DNA of 64,000 bases. Origin: Schistosoma haematobium (lineage: Eukaryota; Platyhelminthes; Trematoda; Strigeidida; Schistosomatidae). The notes below the pieces were generated by a model. It made no database searches. It was given only the letters and a program-made list of their open reading frames with translations, and was not told the origin of the DNA. This document shows positions 53,726-56,687 of the stretch, piece after piece. Where the stretch lies: positions 68,878,591 to 68,942,590 of the forward strand of contig NC_067195.1 of the NCBI RefSeq assembly GCF_000699445.3, read 5' to 3'. A program made the position numbers and the translations under genes. Each line of letters starts with the position of its first letter. The stretch's first letter is position 1.

Positions 53726-56687
53726 GAGTTTGTAATTAGTATAATTTTGGCAAAAGAAAATAAGAGTAAAATGATCAGTTTTGAAGCAATTATTATCAAA
53801 CTTTCTACCATTCAAATCAATTATAATTCTGAAATTAGGTAGGGTATTGGATTTCAAAGAGAAGAGTTAATAAAACAAGGTATTGATTTAAAACATTTAG
53901 TGTAATAAATGATATGTGTATTTATTTATTACACTTACTTACTTACTTACTGACTTACGCCTGTTACTCCTTATGGAGGAGCATAGGCTGCTCAACTCTG
54001 TCCTGGATTATTTATAACACAGTAAAATTAATTGATCTTTTGTTATTTACAACAATAGATATGTTTAGATTTTGAGTAGAAAGGTGAAAAACATATATCT
54101 CATTGTTCTGTTTTTTCTCACTTTTTTTAAACAAAAATAGCAGTATTGTGTAGAATAAAAAGTGTTTTAATTTGATTTATTGACAATAAATTAACCATTA
54201 TGAAAACTCAATTATTTAGTGTAATAACATTAAAGCAATTGAAAGTTCCCTGTGTGTTTGAAAAATGATTTATGGTTTACATATAAAATATACATGTGCT
54301 TAATCAAATTTAGTTTTGAATGAAAGAATTTCATAGCAATGAAATTCATTCTGAACTTAATGAAATCTAATGTTGTAAAATTACATCACATCACTGCTTT
54401 AGAATCGAATGATCTATTTTTCATATCGTCGTTATGTATTCTTATCAATGAAATCATTCAGTAACTGAGCATTTTTATCATGAAAGTTCGTTAATTTAGA
54501 AAAATCTCATGTGAGTAGTCGTTGGAAGTTTAAAAATTTCTTTAAAACGTTCGTAACCATGACGTTTGATCGATTATCTTGACATTTTGCTTTACTATTA
54601 GTTTCTCTTATAGGGTGTTGTTCAGATTGTTGAATGTCACAGTTGGTGTTTATCACAGATTTTAGATAGAAAGCGAATGAAACTCAGAAGTCAATAGACA
54701 GCTATTTCGTTCTAATATGGGAGTCTCGGGCACTGAGCATCTATGAATTTAGCAGGGGTTGAACCTAGAGCCCTAACCTTTGAATTGCTGAGCCGGCACC
54801 CGATGACTTACATTGCTAGGTTCAACCAATTTGCTATATTGAGAATTACCATGCTATAAAAAACTAACACTCAGGTGCTCCTTGTTCTTTACAACAACGA
54901 CCAGTCACTGACAGACTACTTTTTTCAATATCAGTAATACCATTTTTGTGGATGTGTACATTTTTATTTCTTTTGTTAGTGAAATAAGACAACTTCTAAA
55001 GCAAATAAAAAATATTATTTCAAAATATCATAAAGGGACTTCTGTTAGAGATTCATTAAATCAACCCTTATTTCTTCTTTGTCCTCGCTTATTAATGTCT
55101 ACTGGGGTTATGGAGAATAAAGATAGCGAATAATGTCAGTTCCAGAAGACATAACACGCCTTTAAACATAAAATCTTCAAACTGGAATGATATCAATGTA
55201 TATGAACCGAATGGGATTTTTAATATGATGAAACGATCGATCACAATCTGAAATCAGGTTTGAAAAGATTGTATGATATAAAATATATCAATTAGCATGA
55301 TGATATATTCTAACAACAGAGATATCTTGAATCTCACAGAAAATCCCACACTTCTATGAAAATGCTGTGTTCAAACAATGGAAATGAGAATGTAGCATGT
55401 GAAAAGTCTACTTCTGATTAGATGTCTTACATTTGATATATCTGCAATGTATTATACTAAATTTGTTTGCTGACTTCTAGCTAATATTCAGAAACTAGTT
55501 AAAACAAAGTATATGTTCTAAAAAGCTGTACATACTTAGAAAAGTTCAATCAAGTCACAACAACAGCTGATAGATATTCAAAATATGGACCTTTGGAATT
55601 TAACTCAGTGATTTAAAGGTAACATTGAAATCTCGAAATCTGAAGTTTTGAGTTTCATTTGCTAGCAAGATGGAGATTGAGCACAGTCAGTGTCCTAACC
55701 CGGGATAAATTATTTGTCCATTGATTAATAGCTTGCATTGAGTCTTCCTTTGACAATAGTTTATCATGAAAACTCTCATTCCATCGGATAAACACGTGAC
55801 TATAATCCTTCTTATTAAGTTTTAAGGCAACTTCGTGAGACTACAATGTAAGGGCGACCTTTATGCGACAATAAAGTCACCTTGAGAATGTCCACCTAAT
55901 AACTTGGACTAAATAAAGATTATGAAACAGTGGTAGGAATCACAATTATAATTTATAATTAATGATTAGTGAAAAGAATTAGATTTACAGTTTTCATCAC
56001 AAACTGAAATCAACTAAAATGTTAAAAAATTCTATTTATCCTAATGAATGAATGAATTTTTGAACCAAAGTCGATGACCTTTTATGTTATACCTGATTGA
56101 TTCATCTATAAATTATTGTCTCGCTAGTAAATTTTTAACTGAATATAACGTATATTAAATGGCATCAGCGAAAATAATGGTTAGGTTTGTTTTCAAATGT
56201 CAGTCAATTTTCAAGATGAATTGTCATAATCTTCCAAAAGATTATTTGTGGTATTTTATCGAAATCTGATGGTAAGCTACAGAGAATAATTTATTATGTA
56301 TCAGTAATAAAAGTAGGAAGAAAAGGATTATGTGTTCAAGTATAAAAAACTAAATGAAAGCAGGTTAAGATTTTCATTAACTTCACTTACGATCATTAGT
56401 ATCATAAACTGTTAAATAAGCTGACGCACTATCACCTCCAACATGATTACGTGTTATACATTGAACTTGTAAACCATTTTGTCCTCGATGTACTTTAGTT
56501 AAACGCAATAAACTCCCATCTGGAATATTCAAAACGCCACCAACACCAGGTGCTGGTCGGCTTACTTGACGATCAAGAAGAAAATTTACTGTAGGAGTTG
56601 GATTTCCATTTACTCGACAGAAGAACAGAGCAGTTTCACCGCTAATTACTTTTACATTACTTGGAGGTTCAATTATTTTTGCCGGAC
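1..56687 (-). CDS. Lar: LAR-type receptor tyrosine phosphatase, ectodomain part of the gene (9 exons, both ends outside window)
   Basis: LAR-type receptors are cell-surface adhesion receptors with cytoplasmic tyrosine phosphatase domains; in other animals they act in axon guidance and synapse formation. Nine minus-strand exons, each bounded by AG and GTAAG, join in frame: 56391-56687, 50142-50312, 40687-40803, 38457-38720, 32114-32470, 18236-18336, 12950-13142, 6125-6433, and 242 down to the window edge. The product so far is about 683 residues: Ig1 (1-99), Ig2 (100-195), Ig3 (196-283), FN3-1 (284-402), FN3-2 (403-501), FN3-3 (502-604), part of FN3-4 (605 on). Three Ig domains followed by an FN3 series is the LAR plan, and FN3-2 carries the family signature (PSSAP, then VSWKPP, NGK, GYNVFY, GDGPL). 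Most introns are phase 1, as usual for shuffled Ig/FN3 modules. Phosphatase domains are not in the window, so another Ig/FN3 receptor cannot be fully excluded. Confidence 0.82.
2700..2910 (-). mobile_element. tRNA-derived element with hammerhead-like motif and terminal inverted repeats
   Basis: Read on the minus strand, the unit starts with a box A-like sequence (TAGCTCAGTGGTAACG), a box B-like sequence (GATCGAATCC), then CTGATGAG, a possible stem II (GTG...CAC), AAAAC and a GGGTCCAGGG segment. This is the layout of the schistosome hammerhead SINEs, but the sequence differs from both Sm-alpha and family A. The catalytic GAAAC reads AAAAC (G12 changed), so cleavage is unlikely. About 27 bases at the left end (2711 on) are repeated perfectly and inverted at the right end (to 2900), extending to about 33 bases with one mismatch. 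Confidence 0.65.
3146..3427 (+). mobile_element. Family A hammerhead SINE, fold-back copy
   Basis: A plus-strand unit with a tRNA-like box B (GGGTTCGAATCTCG) and degenerate hammerhead (CTGAGAAG instead of CTGAGGAG, so G8 is lost) is preceded by an inverted partial copy of its own 3' tail (3178-3247). The two tails form imperfect arms that both end near the ATGAATTCAT palindrome. The inverted piece stops at the ribozyme stem III sequence (ACGGCCG). Confidence 0.7.
5035..5190 (+). mobile_element. Old Sm-alpha-like relic
   Basis: The stretch from AAAACCTGCATCCTTGAT through AATGTTAGCCACCATCC and TTATAACAACATTAAGGCAA to AGACTGATAGATTTCAGT follows, with many changes, the 3' half of the Sm-alpha-like unit at 63630-63780. 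The hammerhead 5' half is gone. The overlapping short open frames here carry no protein signal. Confidence 0.55.
5285..5715 (+). mobile_element. Family A hammerhead SINE, near full length
   Basis: Begins with a piece resembling the element's own 3' end (CTCAATCAAAAACTTAACGA through CCCCTATACTGATA). It continues with a leader shared with other copies (GTGACCAGTGGAGCTAATCC), the tRNA-like region (box A GGCTCAGTGGTCC; box B GTTCGAATCG), and the hammerhead and tail. The ribozyme core is disrupted (ACAGGAGGAG for CTGAGGAG). The tail is subtype 1 (ATCGGTTCATGATCTCAA). The tail-then-unit order suggests a tandem origin. Confidence 0.7.
6125..6433 (-). CDS. Lar: LAR-like receptor exon, FN3 domain 3
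   Basis: A 103-codon phase 1-1 exon after GCTAAATCAG. With the carried-over A it begins [18 protein letters not shown], followed by [30 protein letters not shown] and [17 protein letters not shown], ending VQTDSNG before GTAAGT. It matches LAR FN3-3: VPGQPLNF at the start, LSWTPP, and LAARSPQGLG near the end, where this protein has [13 protein letters not shown] is a glycosylation sequon. The hinge after the last strand continues in frame into the exon at 1-242. Confidence 0.87.
8358..8790 (-). mobile_element. Family A hammerhead SINE, fold-back copy
   Basis: A full minus-strand unit (tail at 8381, hammerhead near 8445-8495, box B and box A near 8510-8580, leader to about 8688) followed by an inverted plus-strand tail (8690-8790) that starts exactly at the ribozyme GAAAC motif. 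The minus hammerhead keeps CTGAGGAG but has GATAC for GAAAC, so it should be inactive. The two tails make arms of about 80 bases. Confidence 0.75.
9015..9895. mobile_element. 881-bp insertion containing a 280-bp inverted repeat, flanked by 16-bp direct repeats
   Basis: The sequence AAACTATCGAATTTAT occurs at 8999-9014 and again at 9896-9911, which looks like a target-site duplication. Inside, arms 9082-9361 and 9616-9895 are inverted copies with no mismatch seen by eye. Each arm carries CTGAAGA, a 6-bp stem (GTCCAG...CTGGAC), and GAAACGTT, a hammerhead-like layout with one extra A. The left 67 bases (9015-9081) resemble, in reverse, 19398-19455. The spacer has a CA microsatellite. No protein is encoded. 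Confidence 0.7.
10640..11075 (-). mobile_element. Family A hammerhead SINE, full length with tandem remnant
   Basis: Minus-strand unit with tail (GTTGAGATCATGAGTCAATT, reading plus), intact hammerhead at 10697-10742, tRNA-like boxes (10765-10830) and the leader to about 10985. At its 5' side a second copy of the tail end appears (11017-11072: ATCAGAGGGGGTTTTGTGG followed by the same GTTGAGATCATGAGTC). The order tail-unit-tail is what a partial tandem dimer would give. Confidence 0.75.
10697..10742 (-). ncRNA. Minimal type I hammerhead ribozyme, intact core
   Basis: Minus-strand reading: helix I strand GCACTG, core CTGAGGA, stem II GTCCC...GGGC around GCAGTA, core GAAAC, short stem III with GGCC loop, cleavage triplet GTC, helix I return CAGTGC. 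All conserved hammerhead positions (CUGANGA and GAAA) are present and helix I is perfect over 6 bp. It lies on the transcribed strand of the LAR-like gene. Confidence 0.75.
11396..11707 (-). mobile_element. Putative solo LTR
   Basis: Read on the minus strand, the 312-bp unit begins TGTTAGTGGGACATAG and ends GAATTACAACA, with TG and CA termini and an internal TATAAATATG promoter-like box near its middle. No partner LTR, primer site or coding domain flanks it, and no target duplication was seen, so the boundaries are tentative. Confidence 0.4.
12545..12805 (+). mobile_element. Family A hammerhead SINE, plus strand
   Basis: Contains the leader end (TTGGTTGGAGTTAGACATTA), box A (GGCTCAGTGGTCTAATGG), box B (GGGGTTCGAGCC), an intact hammerhead and a subtype 2 tail (TTCAACTGACTCATGAGTCC), ending near CCACAAAACACATTCTGACA. 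One of the best-kept copies in the window. Confidence 0.78.
12677..12722 (+). ncRNA. Minimal type I hammerhead ribozyme, intact core
   Basis: GCACTG, CTGAGGA, stem II GTCC...GGAC around CACACTA, GAAAC, GGCC loop, GTC, CAGTGC. All core nucleotides match and helix I is a perfect 6 bp. It lies antisense to the host gene, so transcription from the element itself or read-through on the plus strand would be needed. Confidence 0.75.
12950..13142 (-). CDS. Lar: LAR-like receptor exon, second part of FN3 domain 2
   Basis: A 193-nt exon after TTTTTTGTTACAG, phase 0 in and phase 1 out. It encodes [17 protein letters not shown], then [16 protein letters not shown] and [19 protein letters not shown] before GTAAGT. 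Joined to the upstream exon it gives NGKIIGYNVFY, equivalent to NGQIQGYRVYY of LAR, and the GDGPL turn is also conserved. About 50 bases upstream of its acceptor the intron carries an antisense Penelope-like insertion (13190 on), so the acceptor lies close to mobile DNA. Confidence 0.88.
13190..14365 (+). pseudogene. Penelope-like retroelement relic: RT C-terminus and GIY-YIG endonuclease
   Basis: The first open stretch (13203-13517) has [13 protein letters not shown], the shape of the reverse transcriptase catalytic box (YxDD class, here degenerate), then [18 protein letters not shown] and FRKNTWIG, typical of Penelope-like RT. A frame further on (13788-14171) has [34 protein letters not shown] and [10 protein letters not shown], the GIY-YIG endonuclease region. 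Stops and frameshifts separate the parts and the 5' half is missing. An ATT microsatellite follows. The relic lies antisense about 50 bases from a LAR-like exon acceptor. Confidence 0.78.
14312..14363 (+). repeat. (ATT)n microsatellite
   Basis: About 17 uninterrupted ATT units downstream of the Penelope-like coding relic, probably in its 3' region. Confidence 0.95.
14829..15062 (-). mobile_element. Family A hammerhead SINE, minus strand
   Basis: Starts with the outer end TATCAGAAGGGGTTTTTGTG, then the subtype 2 tail, a decayed hammerhead (CTGAGTAG, G8 lost), box B (reverse of CGAACTCAGG) and box A (reverse of CCACTGAGCCGG), stopping at ATCCAACGATG. The leader is missing. Confidence 0.75.
15702..15776 (+). 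mobile_element. RTE-like LINE 3' fragment
   Basis: CGGCCCAGGACAGAGTGG, CTGGTCAGTGGCCTATGCTC and GGAGTAACAGGTG match the last codons and end of the longer RTE-like copies at 39098 and 44420. The usual GTAA tail is reduced to GAAAGTAAAT. Confidence 0.65.
16561..16895 (+). mobile_element. Family A hammerhead SINE, fold-back copy
   Basis: Outer end TATCAGTATGGGGATTTGTG with an inverted tail (16561-16660), then a plus-strand unit with the tRNA-like region (GGCCCAGTGATCTAGAGG) and hammerhead near 16797-16850. The ribozyme keeps CTGAGGAG and GTC but GAAAC reads GAGAC (A14 changed), so it is probably dead. Confidence 0.68.
18236..18336 (-). CDS. Lar: LAR-like receptor exon, first part of FN3 domain 2
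   Basis: A 101-nt exon, phase 1 in and phase 0 out. With the preceding C it reads [17 protein letters not shown], then [17 protein letters not shown], and stops at GTAAGT. PSSAP and VSWKPPxxxNGxI are strongly characteristic of the second FN3 repeat of LAR-family phosphatases (vertebrate LAR has PSSAPRDVQ and VQWKEPEEPNGQI). A phase 0 intron interrupts the domain after the NGKII strand. Confidence 0.87.
19205..19340 (+). mobile_element. RTE-like LINE 5' UTR fragment
   Basis: The run from AACTCCACCTTGACCCC through CCCAAGCCCGAATAAGGG and TTAGCGACCCCATCCC is shared with 48632-48760, where it precedes the endonuclease start of an RTE-like element. Here it ends about 135 bases in, without coding sequence. 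Confidence 0.65.
19799..19824 (+). repeat. (ATG)n microsatellite
   Basis: Eight to nine ATG/GAT units in a row within otherwise AT-rich intron. Confidence 0.9.
20172..20272 (-). mobile_element. Family A SINE, truncated copy
   Basis: The subtype 2 tail (AATAGTTGAAATCATGAGTC reading plus) and most of the hammerhead are present. The match stops at TCTTCAGCA, inside the ribozyme, so the helix I 5' strand and the tRNA-like region are missing. Confidence 0.7.
22014..22385 (+). mobile_element. Putative LTR of a retrotransposon
   Basis: The 372-bp unit starts TGTTGGGATATTCAG and ends AGAAGTTATAACA, with TG/CA termini and a TATAAACAG box near 22198. A second, partial copy sits at 33574-33854 and ends in the same AAGTTATAACA. 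The flanking 5-mers (GACGT and GGTGT) are not an exact duplication. No internal coding region is present, so it is probably a solo LTR. Confidence 0.6.
22978..23200 (-). mobile_element. Sm-alpha-like hammerhead SINE, minus strand
   Basis: Reads on the minus strand: GCAAGTGGCTATCAGGACTC, box A (TAGCTGAGTGGTTAACG), box B (GAGTTCGAGTGCC), then ATGACGAG...CAAAACACGCGTCCTGG and CCACTGCTAGCCACTATCC. Order and sequence match the known Sm-alpha unit of schistosomes. Core changes (C3 to A, and G12 to A in GAAAC) should abolish cleavage. Confidence 0.78.
23581..23620 (+). mobile_element. RTE-like LINE 3' tail fragment
   Basis: TCTATGCTCTTCCACGAGG, AGTAACAGGAG and a short GTAA repeat are the last 40 bases of the RTE-like 3' end seen complete at 39098-39653. 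Confidence 0.6.
23796..24290. repeat. Near-perfect fold-back, about 235-bp arms with a 25-bp loop
   Basis: Arms at about 23796-24031 and 24056-24290 are inverted copies differing at a few positions only, with a loop around AGAAAAATCATGCACAAACA. On the minus strand of the left arm a frame reads [18 protein letters not shown], then [16 protein letters not shown] and [18 protein letters not shown]. In the right arm the tryptophan codon after KHI is a stop. The peptide was not recognised. The arms may be an inverted fragment of a retroelement coding region. Confidence 0.8.
24775..25235. mobile_element. Family A hammerhead SINE, head-to-head fold-back
   Basis: A minus-strand unit (24775 to about 25020, with tail, hammerhead, boxes and leader start) runs into a plus-strand partial unit (25027-25235) that begins inside the tRNA-like region (GCGTTGACGCGCGAGACC). 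The tails form inverted arms. The minus hammerhead has AAAAC for GAAAC. The plus one keeps a sound core. The right end reads ACCCCTTTTGATAT. Confidence 0.75.
25097..25142 (+). ncRNA. Minimal hammerhead ribozyme, intact core with weakened helix I
   Basis: CTGAGGA, stem II GTCC...GGAC around CACAATA, GAAAC and GTC are all present. Helix I is GAACTG against CAGTGC, so only four inner pairs are secure. Stem III is ACGGTCGT. Confidence 0.62.
25370..25712. repeat. Imperfect fold-back
   Basis: TATATGAAAACTAAT near 25410 and ATTAGTTTTCATATA near 25663, with flanking CTTGTCACACATATACGT and TTATGTGTGATAAC, form inverted arms of about 50 bases around a 240-base interior. Upstream, TCGATAATCCAATGAGAAGA resembles 17986-18010. 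The element type is unknown. Confidence 0.55.
26041..26115 (+). repeat. (TA)n microsatellite, about 37 units
   Basis: Uninterrupted TA dinucleotides, the longest simple repeat in the window. Isoleucine-tyrosine open frames through it are an artefact. Confidence 0.97.
28508..29030. mobile_element. Family A hammerhead SINE, full unit plus inverted tail
   Basis: A complete minus-strand unit (28508 to about 28890, with leader CTTCTCACTA... and GCCAGATACTAGTGAGCATA) is followed at about 28910 by an inverted plus-strand piece that starts at the ribozyme (ACTAGGACAAAACGGCCGTC) and runs to CCCTTCTGATATTAG. The minus hammerhead reads CTGAGGGG (A9 lost) and the plus one AAAAC, so neither should cleave. 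Confidence 0.75.
29193..30030 (+). pseudogene. Penelope-like relic: GIY-YIG endonuclease C-terminus and 3' tail
   Basis: A frame at 29222-29488 reads [45 protein letters not shown] and [16 protein letters not shown]. It aligns with the last part of the Penelope GIY-YIG domain in the copy at 13788 ([19 protein letters not shown] and [16 protein letters not shown]). About 540 bases of AT-rich 3' region follow. It is 5'-truncated before the catalytic YIG motif. It is nearly identical (about 98 percent in the coding part) to 59333-60180. Confidence 0.72.
31400..31422 (+). repeat. (AGA)n microsatellite
   Basis: Seven AGA/GAA units in a row within the FN3-1/FN3-2 intron. Confidence 0.9.
32114..32470 (-). 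CDS. Lar: LAR-like receptor exon, fibronectin type III domain 1
   Basis: A 119-codon exon after TAACTTACAG, phase 1 at both ends, encoding [16 protein letters not shown], then FAFLQWSP, and ending ITKEL. It holds one FN3 domain: the conserved tryptophan in LQWSP, the leucine/tyrosine core in [16 protein letters not shown], and [14 protein letters not shown] near the end. In LAR proteins the first FN3 directly follows Ig3, as here. An extra threonine-rich segment ([11 protein letters not shown]) lies between the B and C strands and makes the domain longer than the usual 90-100 residues. It may be a schistosome-specific surface loop. Confidence 0.86.
33574..33854 (+). mobile_element. Partial LTR, related to 22014-22385
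   Basis: Shares GTACAAATGTTATTTTCTAT, ATGATTCATATCGC, GAGGCTGAG, GTTCTGGACT, GCGTCATTG and GATAAGTCACTG with the LTR at 22014, in the same order, and ends in the same AAGTTATAACA. Its first 120 or so bases are missing or diverged. Confidence 0.6.
34062..34135 (+). mobile_element. Family A tail fragment
   Basis: Begins exactly at the ribozyme 3' part (AGACGAAACGGTCGTCCAGT) and runs through the subtype 2 tail to ATGATTTCAATC, followed by a TA repeat. It is the same sub-fragment that forms the short inverted arm in fold-back copies, here standing alone. Confidence 0.7.
34556..34790 (-). mobile_element. Family A hammerhead SINE, minus strand
   Basis: Subtype 2 tail, sound hammerhead, box B (reverse of GGATTTGAACCTAGG), box A (reverse of CTACTGAGCCGGC) and the start of the leader (ending CCACGAAATG). 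It has the same limits as the copies at 12545 and 62205. Confidence 0.76.
34614..34657 (-). ncRNA. Minimal type I hammerhead ribozyme, intact core
   Basis: Minus-strand reading: CACTG, CTGAGGA, stem II GTCC...GGAC around CACAGTA, GAAAC, GGCC loop, GTC, CAGTG. Helix I is 5 bp, since the next base after CAGTG is A. It lies on the transcribed strand of the LAR-like gene. Confidence 0.72.
34855..35005 (-). mobile_element. Family A SINE, truncated, subtype 1 tail
   Basis: Subtype 1 tail (GATCATGAACCGATTGGTGT, reading plus), a decayed hammerhead (TTGAGGAG; the cleavage side reads CCATCTAG) and box B (reverse of GGATTTGAACTCAGG), then it stops. It sits only 65 bases from the copy at 34556. Confidence 0.72.
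36729..36812 (-). mobile_element. Sm-alpha-like fragment
   Basis: Minus-strand reading gives GGTACATCCAACTAACGAG, AAGAAACGCGTGTCCTAG and CCACTGCTAGCC, the hammerhead region of an Sm-alpha unit with the core G5 changed and a shifted GTC. No tRNA-like part remains. Confidence 0.6.
38457..38720 (-). CDS. Lar: LAR-like receptor exon, Ig domain 3
   Basis: An 88-codon phase 1-1 exon after TTTGTTACAG, encoding N-TYFVPKI and a complete Ig domain. The cysteines are in ANLTCRAAG and ARYICEANN and the tryptophan in TTRWLTDG. It ends [11 protein letters not shown] before GTAAGT. It aligns with LAR Ig3 (VPPRF, then NITCVAVG, ANYTCVAMS). Two N-glycosylation sequons are visible (NLT and NNS). The open frame continues upstream into a hydrophobic stretch (residues like [19 protein letters not shown]), which is intron and not a signal peptide. 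Confidence 0.87.
38721..40686. other. Intron between Ig2b and Ig3 exons
   Basis: The only recognisable content is an RTE-like LINE 3' end at 39098-39653. The remaining AT-rich sequence (38721-39090 and 39660-40686) shows no open frame with known motifs. Confidence 0.75.
39098..39653 (+). pseudogene. RTE/SR2-like LINE 3' end
   Basis: The frame starting near 39102 reads [53 protein letters not shown] and [17 protein letters not shown]. After a frameshift it reads [18 protein letters not shown] and [16 protein letters not shown]. This is the conserved C-terminal region of RTE-clade LINE proteins, of which schistosome SR2 is an example. In-frame stops show decay. The 3' end is a GTAA repeat, as usual for the family. 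Confidence 0.78.
40687..40803 (-). CDS. Lar: LAR-like receptor exon, second half of Ig domain 2
   Basis: A 39-codon exon, too short to stand out as an open frame. After the acceptor ACTTTAAAG it encodes [16 protein letters not shown] and then [16 protein letters not shown], ending YLRVK before GTAAGT. DEGHYEC is the classic Ig DxGxYxC motif with the second disulphide cysteine, and VTNQAG matches VATNSAG of LAR Ig2. Both borders are phase 1. The acceptor polypyrimidine tract is weak (TTTTCTTCTACTTTAAAG), but the frame and motif fit leave little doubt. Confidence 0.85.
41641..42055 (+). mobile_element. Family A hammerhead SINE, full unit with inverted end
   Basis: Starts with an inverted subtype 1 tail (41645-41730: ATGAACCGACTGATG, ACCACCACC). 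It is followed by the leader (GTGACCAGTGGAGCTAATCC), box A (GGCTCAGTGGTCC), box B (GGGTTCGAATCC), hammerhead and tail. The core CTGAGGAG and GAAAC are intact, but stem II is weakened (GTCT against AAAC) and the cleavage triplet is ATC, so activity is doubtful. Confidence 0.76.
42602..42634 (+). repeat. (TA)n microsatellite
   Basis: About 16 uninterrupted TA units, the second longest TA run in this intron region. Confidence 0.93.
44264..44292 (+). repeat. (CAAA)n microsatellite
   Basis: About seven ACAA/CAAA units in a row, just upstream of an RTE-like copy. Confidence 0.9.
44420..45112 (+). pseudogene. RTE/SR2-like LINE 3' end
   Basis: Includes more of the C-terminal region than 39098: [32 protein letters not shown] and [11 protein letters not shown], then the same [11 protein letters not shown] and [15 protein letters not shown] blocks. 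Stops and small deletions (for example around RKRLLR) mark it as dead. The tail is a long GTAA array (45057-45111, about 14 units). Confidence 0.78.
45057..45111 (+). repeat. (GTAA)n array, tail of the RTE-like copy
   Basis: About 14 GTAA/AAGT units immediately after the RTE-like 3' end. In this family the tail arises with insertion and can later expand. Confidence 0.93.
46243..46284 (+). repeat. (TGAC)n microsatellite
   Basis: About ten TGAC/GACT units, not linked to a recognised element. Confidence 0.93.
46373..46535 (+). mobile_element. Family A SINE, 5'-truncated, subtype 1 tail
   Basis: Begins at box B (TTCGAATCCCGCGAGCGGG) and continues through a damaged hammerhead (CTGAGAAA; the cleavage side reads GGTGGTTC) to the tail ending CCCTTAAACTGATATT. 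Confidence 0.73.
48035..48215 (+). mobile_element. Family A SINE, old degenerate copy
   Basis: Box B-like TTGGTTCAATTACC, GTGTCCCATAATACGG, AAGACAGGCATCCAATGC and CCGGATCATGATTT keep the family order with many substitutions. The ribozyme core is lost. Confidence 0.6.
48632..49492 (+). pseudogene. RTE/SR2-like LINE with large internal deletion
   Basis: The 5' end matches the UTR block at 19205 and leads into a frame with [18 protein letters not shown] and [16 protein letters not shown], the start of an RTE endonuclease domain. About 48975-49000 the sequence jumps to the C-terminal region ([19 protein letters not shown], then [24 protein letters not shown]). It ends with AGTAACAGGTG and a GTAA tail. 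The reverse transcriptase core is missing, so the copy is about 860 bp where a full element is several kb. Confidence 0.75.
50142..50312 (-). CDS. Lar: LAR-like receptor exon, first half of Ig domain 2
   Basis: A 57-codon exon between an AG acceptor (ATTGTAG) and GTAAGT. With the C carried over from the Ig1 exon it opens [13 protein letters not shown], which corresponds to the LAR Ig1-Ig2 linker (IPRGFPTID in vertebrate LAR). It holds the first Ig2 cysteine (ARMDCEV) and the core tryptophan (VVWLKNE). It ends ITFVG, one base into a codon completed by the exon at 40687. The phase-1 junction falls inside the Ig fold, so Ig2 is split over two exons. Confidence 0.87.
50745..51465 (-). mobile_element. 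Family A SINEs, tandem pair plus inverted tail
   Basis: Two minus-strand units follow one another directly: 50745 to about 51110 (tail, hammerhead, boxes, leader with CTTCAGTGAGTTCCTATCTC) and 51116 to about 51405 (outer end TATCAGAATGGGTTTTGTGG, tail, boxes, short leader). A plus-strand tail piece (51405-51465: GATGGTGGCCTAGCTTCAAT) ends the array. The second hammerhead lost its CTGAGGAG half by deletion. Confidence 0.76.
50798..50843 (-). ncRNA. Minimal hammerhead ribozyme, core intact, GUU triplet
   Basis: Minus-strand reading: GCACTG, CTGAGGA, stem II GTCC against AGAC (three secure pairs), GAAAC, stem III ACGGCTGT, cleavage triplet GTT, CAGTGC. GUU satisfies the NUH rule but cleaves more slowly than GUC in known hammerheads. 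It is on the host gene's transcribed strand. Confidence 0.6.
51790..52080 (-). pseudogene. Penelope-like relic, GIY-YIG C-terminal region
   Basis: Minus-strand frame without a start codon: [73 protein letters not shown], then stop. It follows the layout of the other Penelope copies (EHLPVWLNKG, AILSHL or [15 protein letters not shown]) but is a different lineage. The part before HIS ([12 protein letters not shown]) is weak, so the catalytic YIG end is lost or decayed. Confidence 0.72.
52378..52625. mobile_element. Sm-alpha-like fold-back without tRNA head
   Basis: A minus-strand hammerhead half (52385-52485; core CTGATGAG and GAAAC present, stem II mismatched, GUU triplet) is joined head to head with a plus-strand half (52485-52625; core reads CTAACGAG). 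The plus half continues through CCACTGCTAGCC, the expected Sm-alpha end TTTGCTTATAACACTTGTAA, and CAATATCAAGTGAATC. Confidence 0.72.
52690..52830 (+). mobile_element. Family A SINE, rearranged remnant
   Basis: Outer end CAGTATGGGGGTTGTGGAGC and inverted tail start (TGAGATCATGAA) are joined directly to the ribozyme middle (GAGTCCCACAATAGAACGAA) and the plus-strand subtype 1 tail. The junction removed the whole tRNA-like part. Confidence 0.7.
53233..53570. mobile_element. Family A hammerhead SINE, head-to-head fold-back
   Basis: A minus-strand unit with tail, intact hammerhead and tRNA-like boxes (to GAGCCGG at about 53422) is joined to a plus-strand piece (53423-53570) that starts at the helix I strand GTGCATTGCTGAGG. 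Both tails are subtype 2. The plus hammerhead lost A9. The right outer end is CCACAAAAACCCTTCCGATA. Confidence 0.76.
53291..53336 (-). ncRNA. Minimal type I hammerhead ribozyme, intact core
   Basis: Minus-strand reading: GCACTG, CTGAGGA, stem II GTCC...GGAC around CATAATA, GAAAC, stem III ACGGCTGT, GTC, CAGTGC. Helix I is a perfect 6 bp. It lies on the transcribed strand of the host gene. Confidence 0.75.
53674..53719 (+). repeat. (TA)n microsatellite
   Basis: About 23 uninterrupted TA units, 100 bases right of a family A fold-back. Confidence 0.95.
53937..54008 (-). mobile_element. RTE-like LINE 3' tail, minus strand
   Basis: Read on the minus strand: CCAGGACAGAGTTGAGCAGC, CTATGCTCCTCCATAAGG, AGTAACAGGCG, then a GTAA repeat. 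It is the only RTE piece in the window in the sense orientation of the LAR-like gene. Confidence 0.68.
54665..54840 (-). mobile_element. Family A SINE, old copy
   Basis: CAATAGACAGCTATTTCG, GGGAGTCTCGGGCACTGAGC, GGTTGAACCTAGAGCCC, TTGCTGAGCCGGCACCCG and GGTTCAACCAATTTG follow the family order on the minus strand with many substitutions. The ribozyme is not recoverable. Confidence 0.55.
55862..56135. repeat. Arm 1 of a dispersed inverted duplication
   Basis: The stretch starting ATAAAGTCACCTTGAGAATG and including CACCTAATAACTTGGACT is the reverse complement of 60425-60605 with almost no change over about 175 bases. A weaker match extends to 56135 (against 60330). Neither arm codes for protein. 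Confidence 0.8.
56391..56687 (-). CDS. Lar: LAR-like receptor exon, Ig domain 1
   Basis: This 99-codon exon starts after a TTTCAG acceptor and ends before GTAAGT, phase 1 at both borders. It encodes a complete Ig domain beginning [17 protein letters not shown]. Two cysteines are placed as expected (LFFCRV near residue 24, VQCITRN near 78). The domain is atypical: the usual core tryptophan is phenylalanine (VNFLLD), and the DxGxYxC motif is reduced to QNGLQVQC. The lysine-rich loop of vertebrate LAR Ig1, known to bind heparan sulphate, is absent; the matching stretch reads DRQVSRPAP. The preceding exon, with the signal peptide, was not found before position 64000. Confidence 0.85.

Larger units (their letters stand above)
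50313..56390. other. Intron between Ig1 and Ig2a exons
   Basis: Contains a tandem pair of family A elements with an inverted tail (50745-51465), a Penelope-like relic (51790-52080), an Sm-alpha fold-back (52378-52625), family A pieces (52690-52830, 53233-53570, 54665-54840), a TA repeat (53674-53719), an RTE 3' tail on the minus strand (53937-54008) and one arm of a dispersed inverted duplication (55862-56135). Stretch 54850-55860 has an unrecognised 61-codon frame and nothing else. Confidence 0.72.
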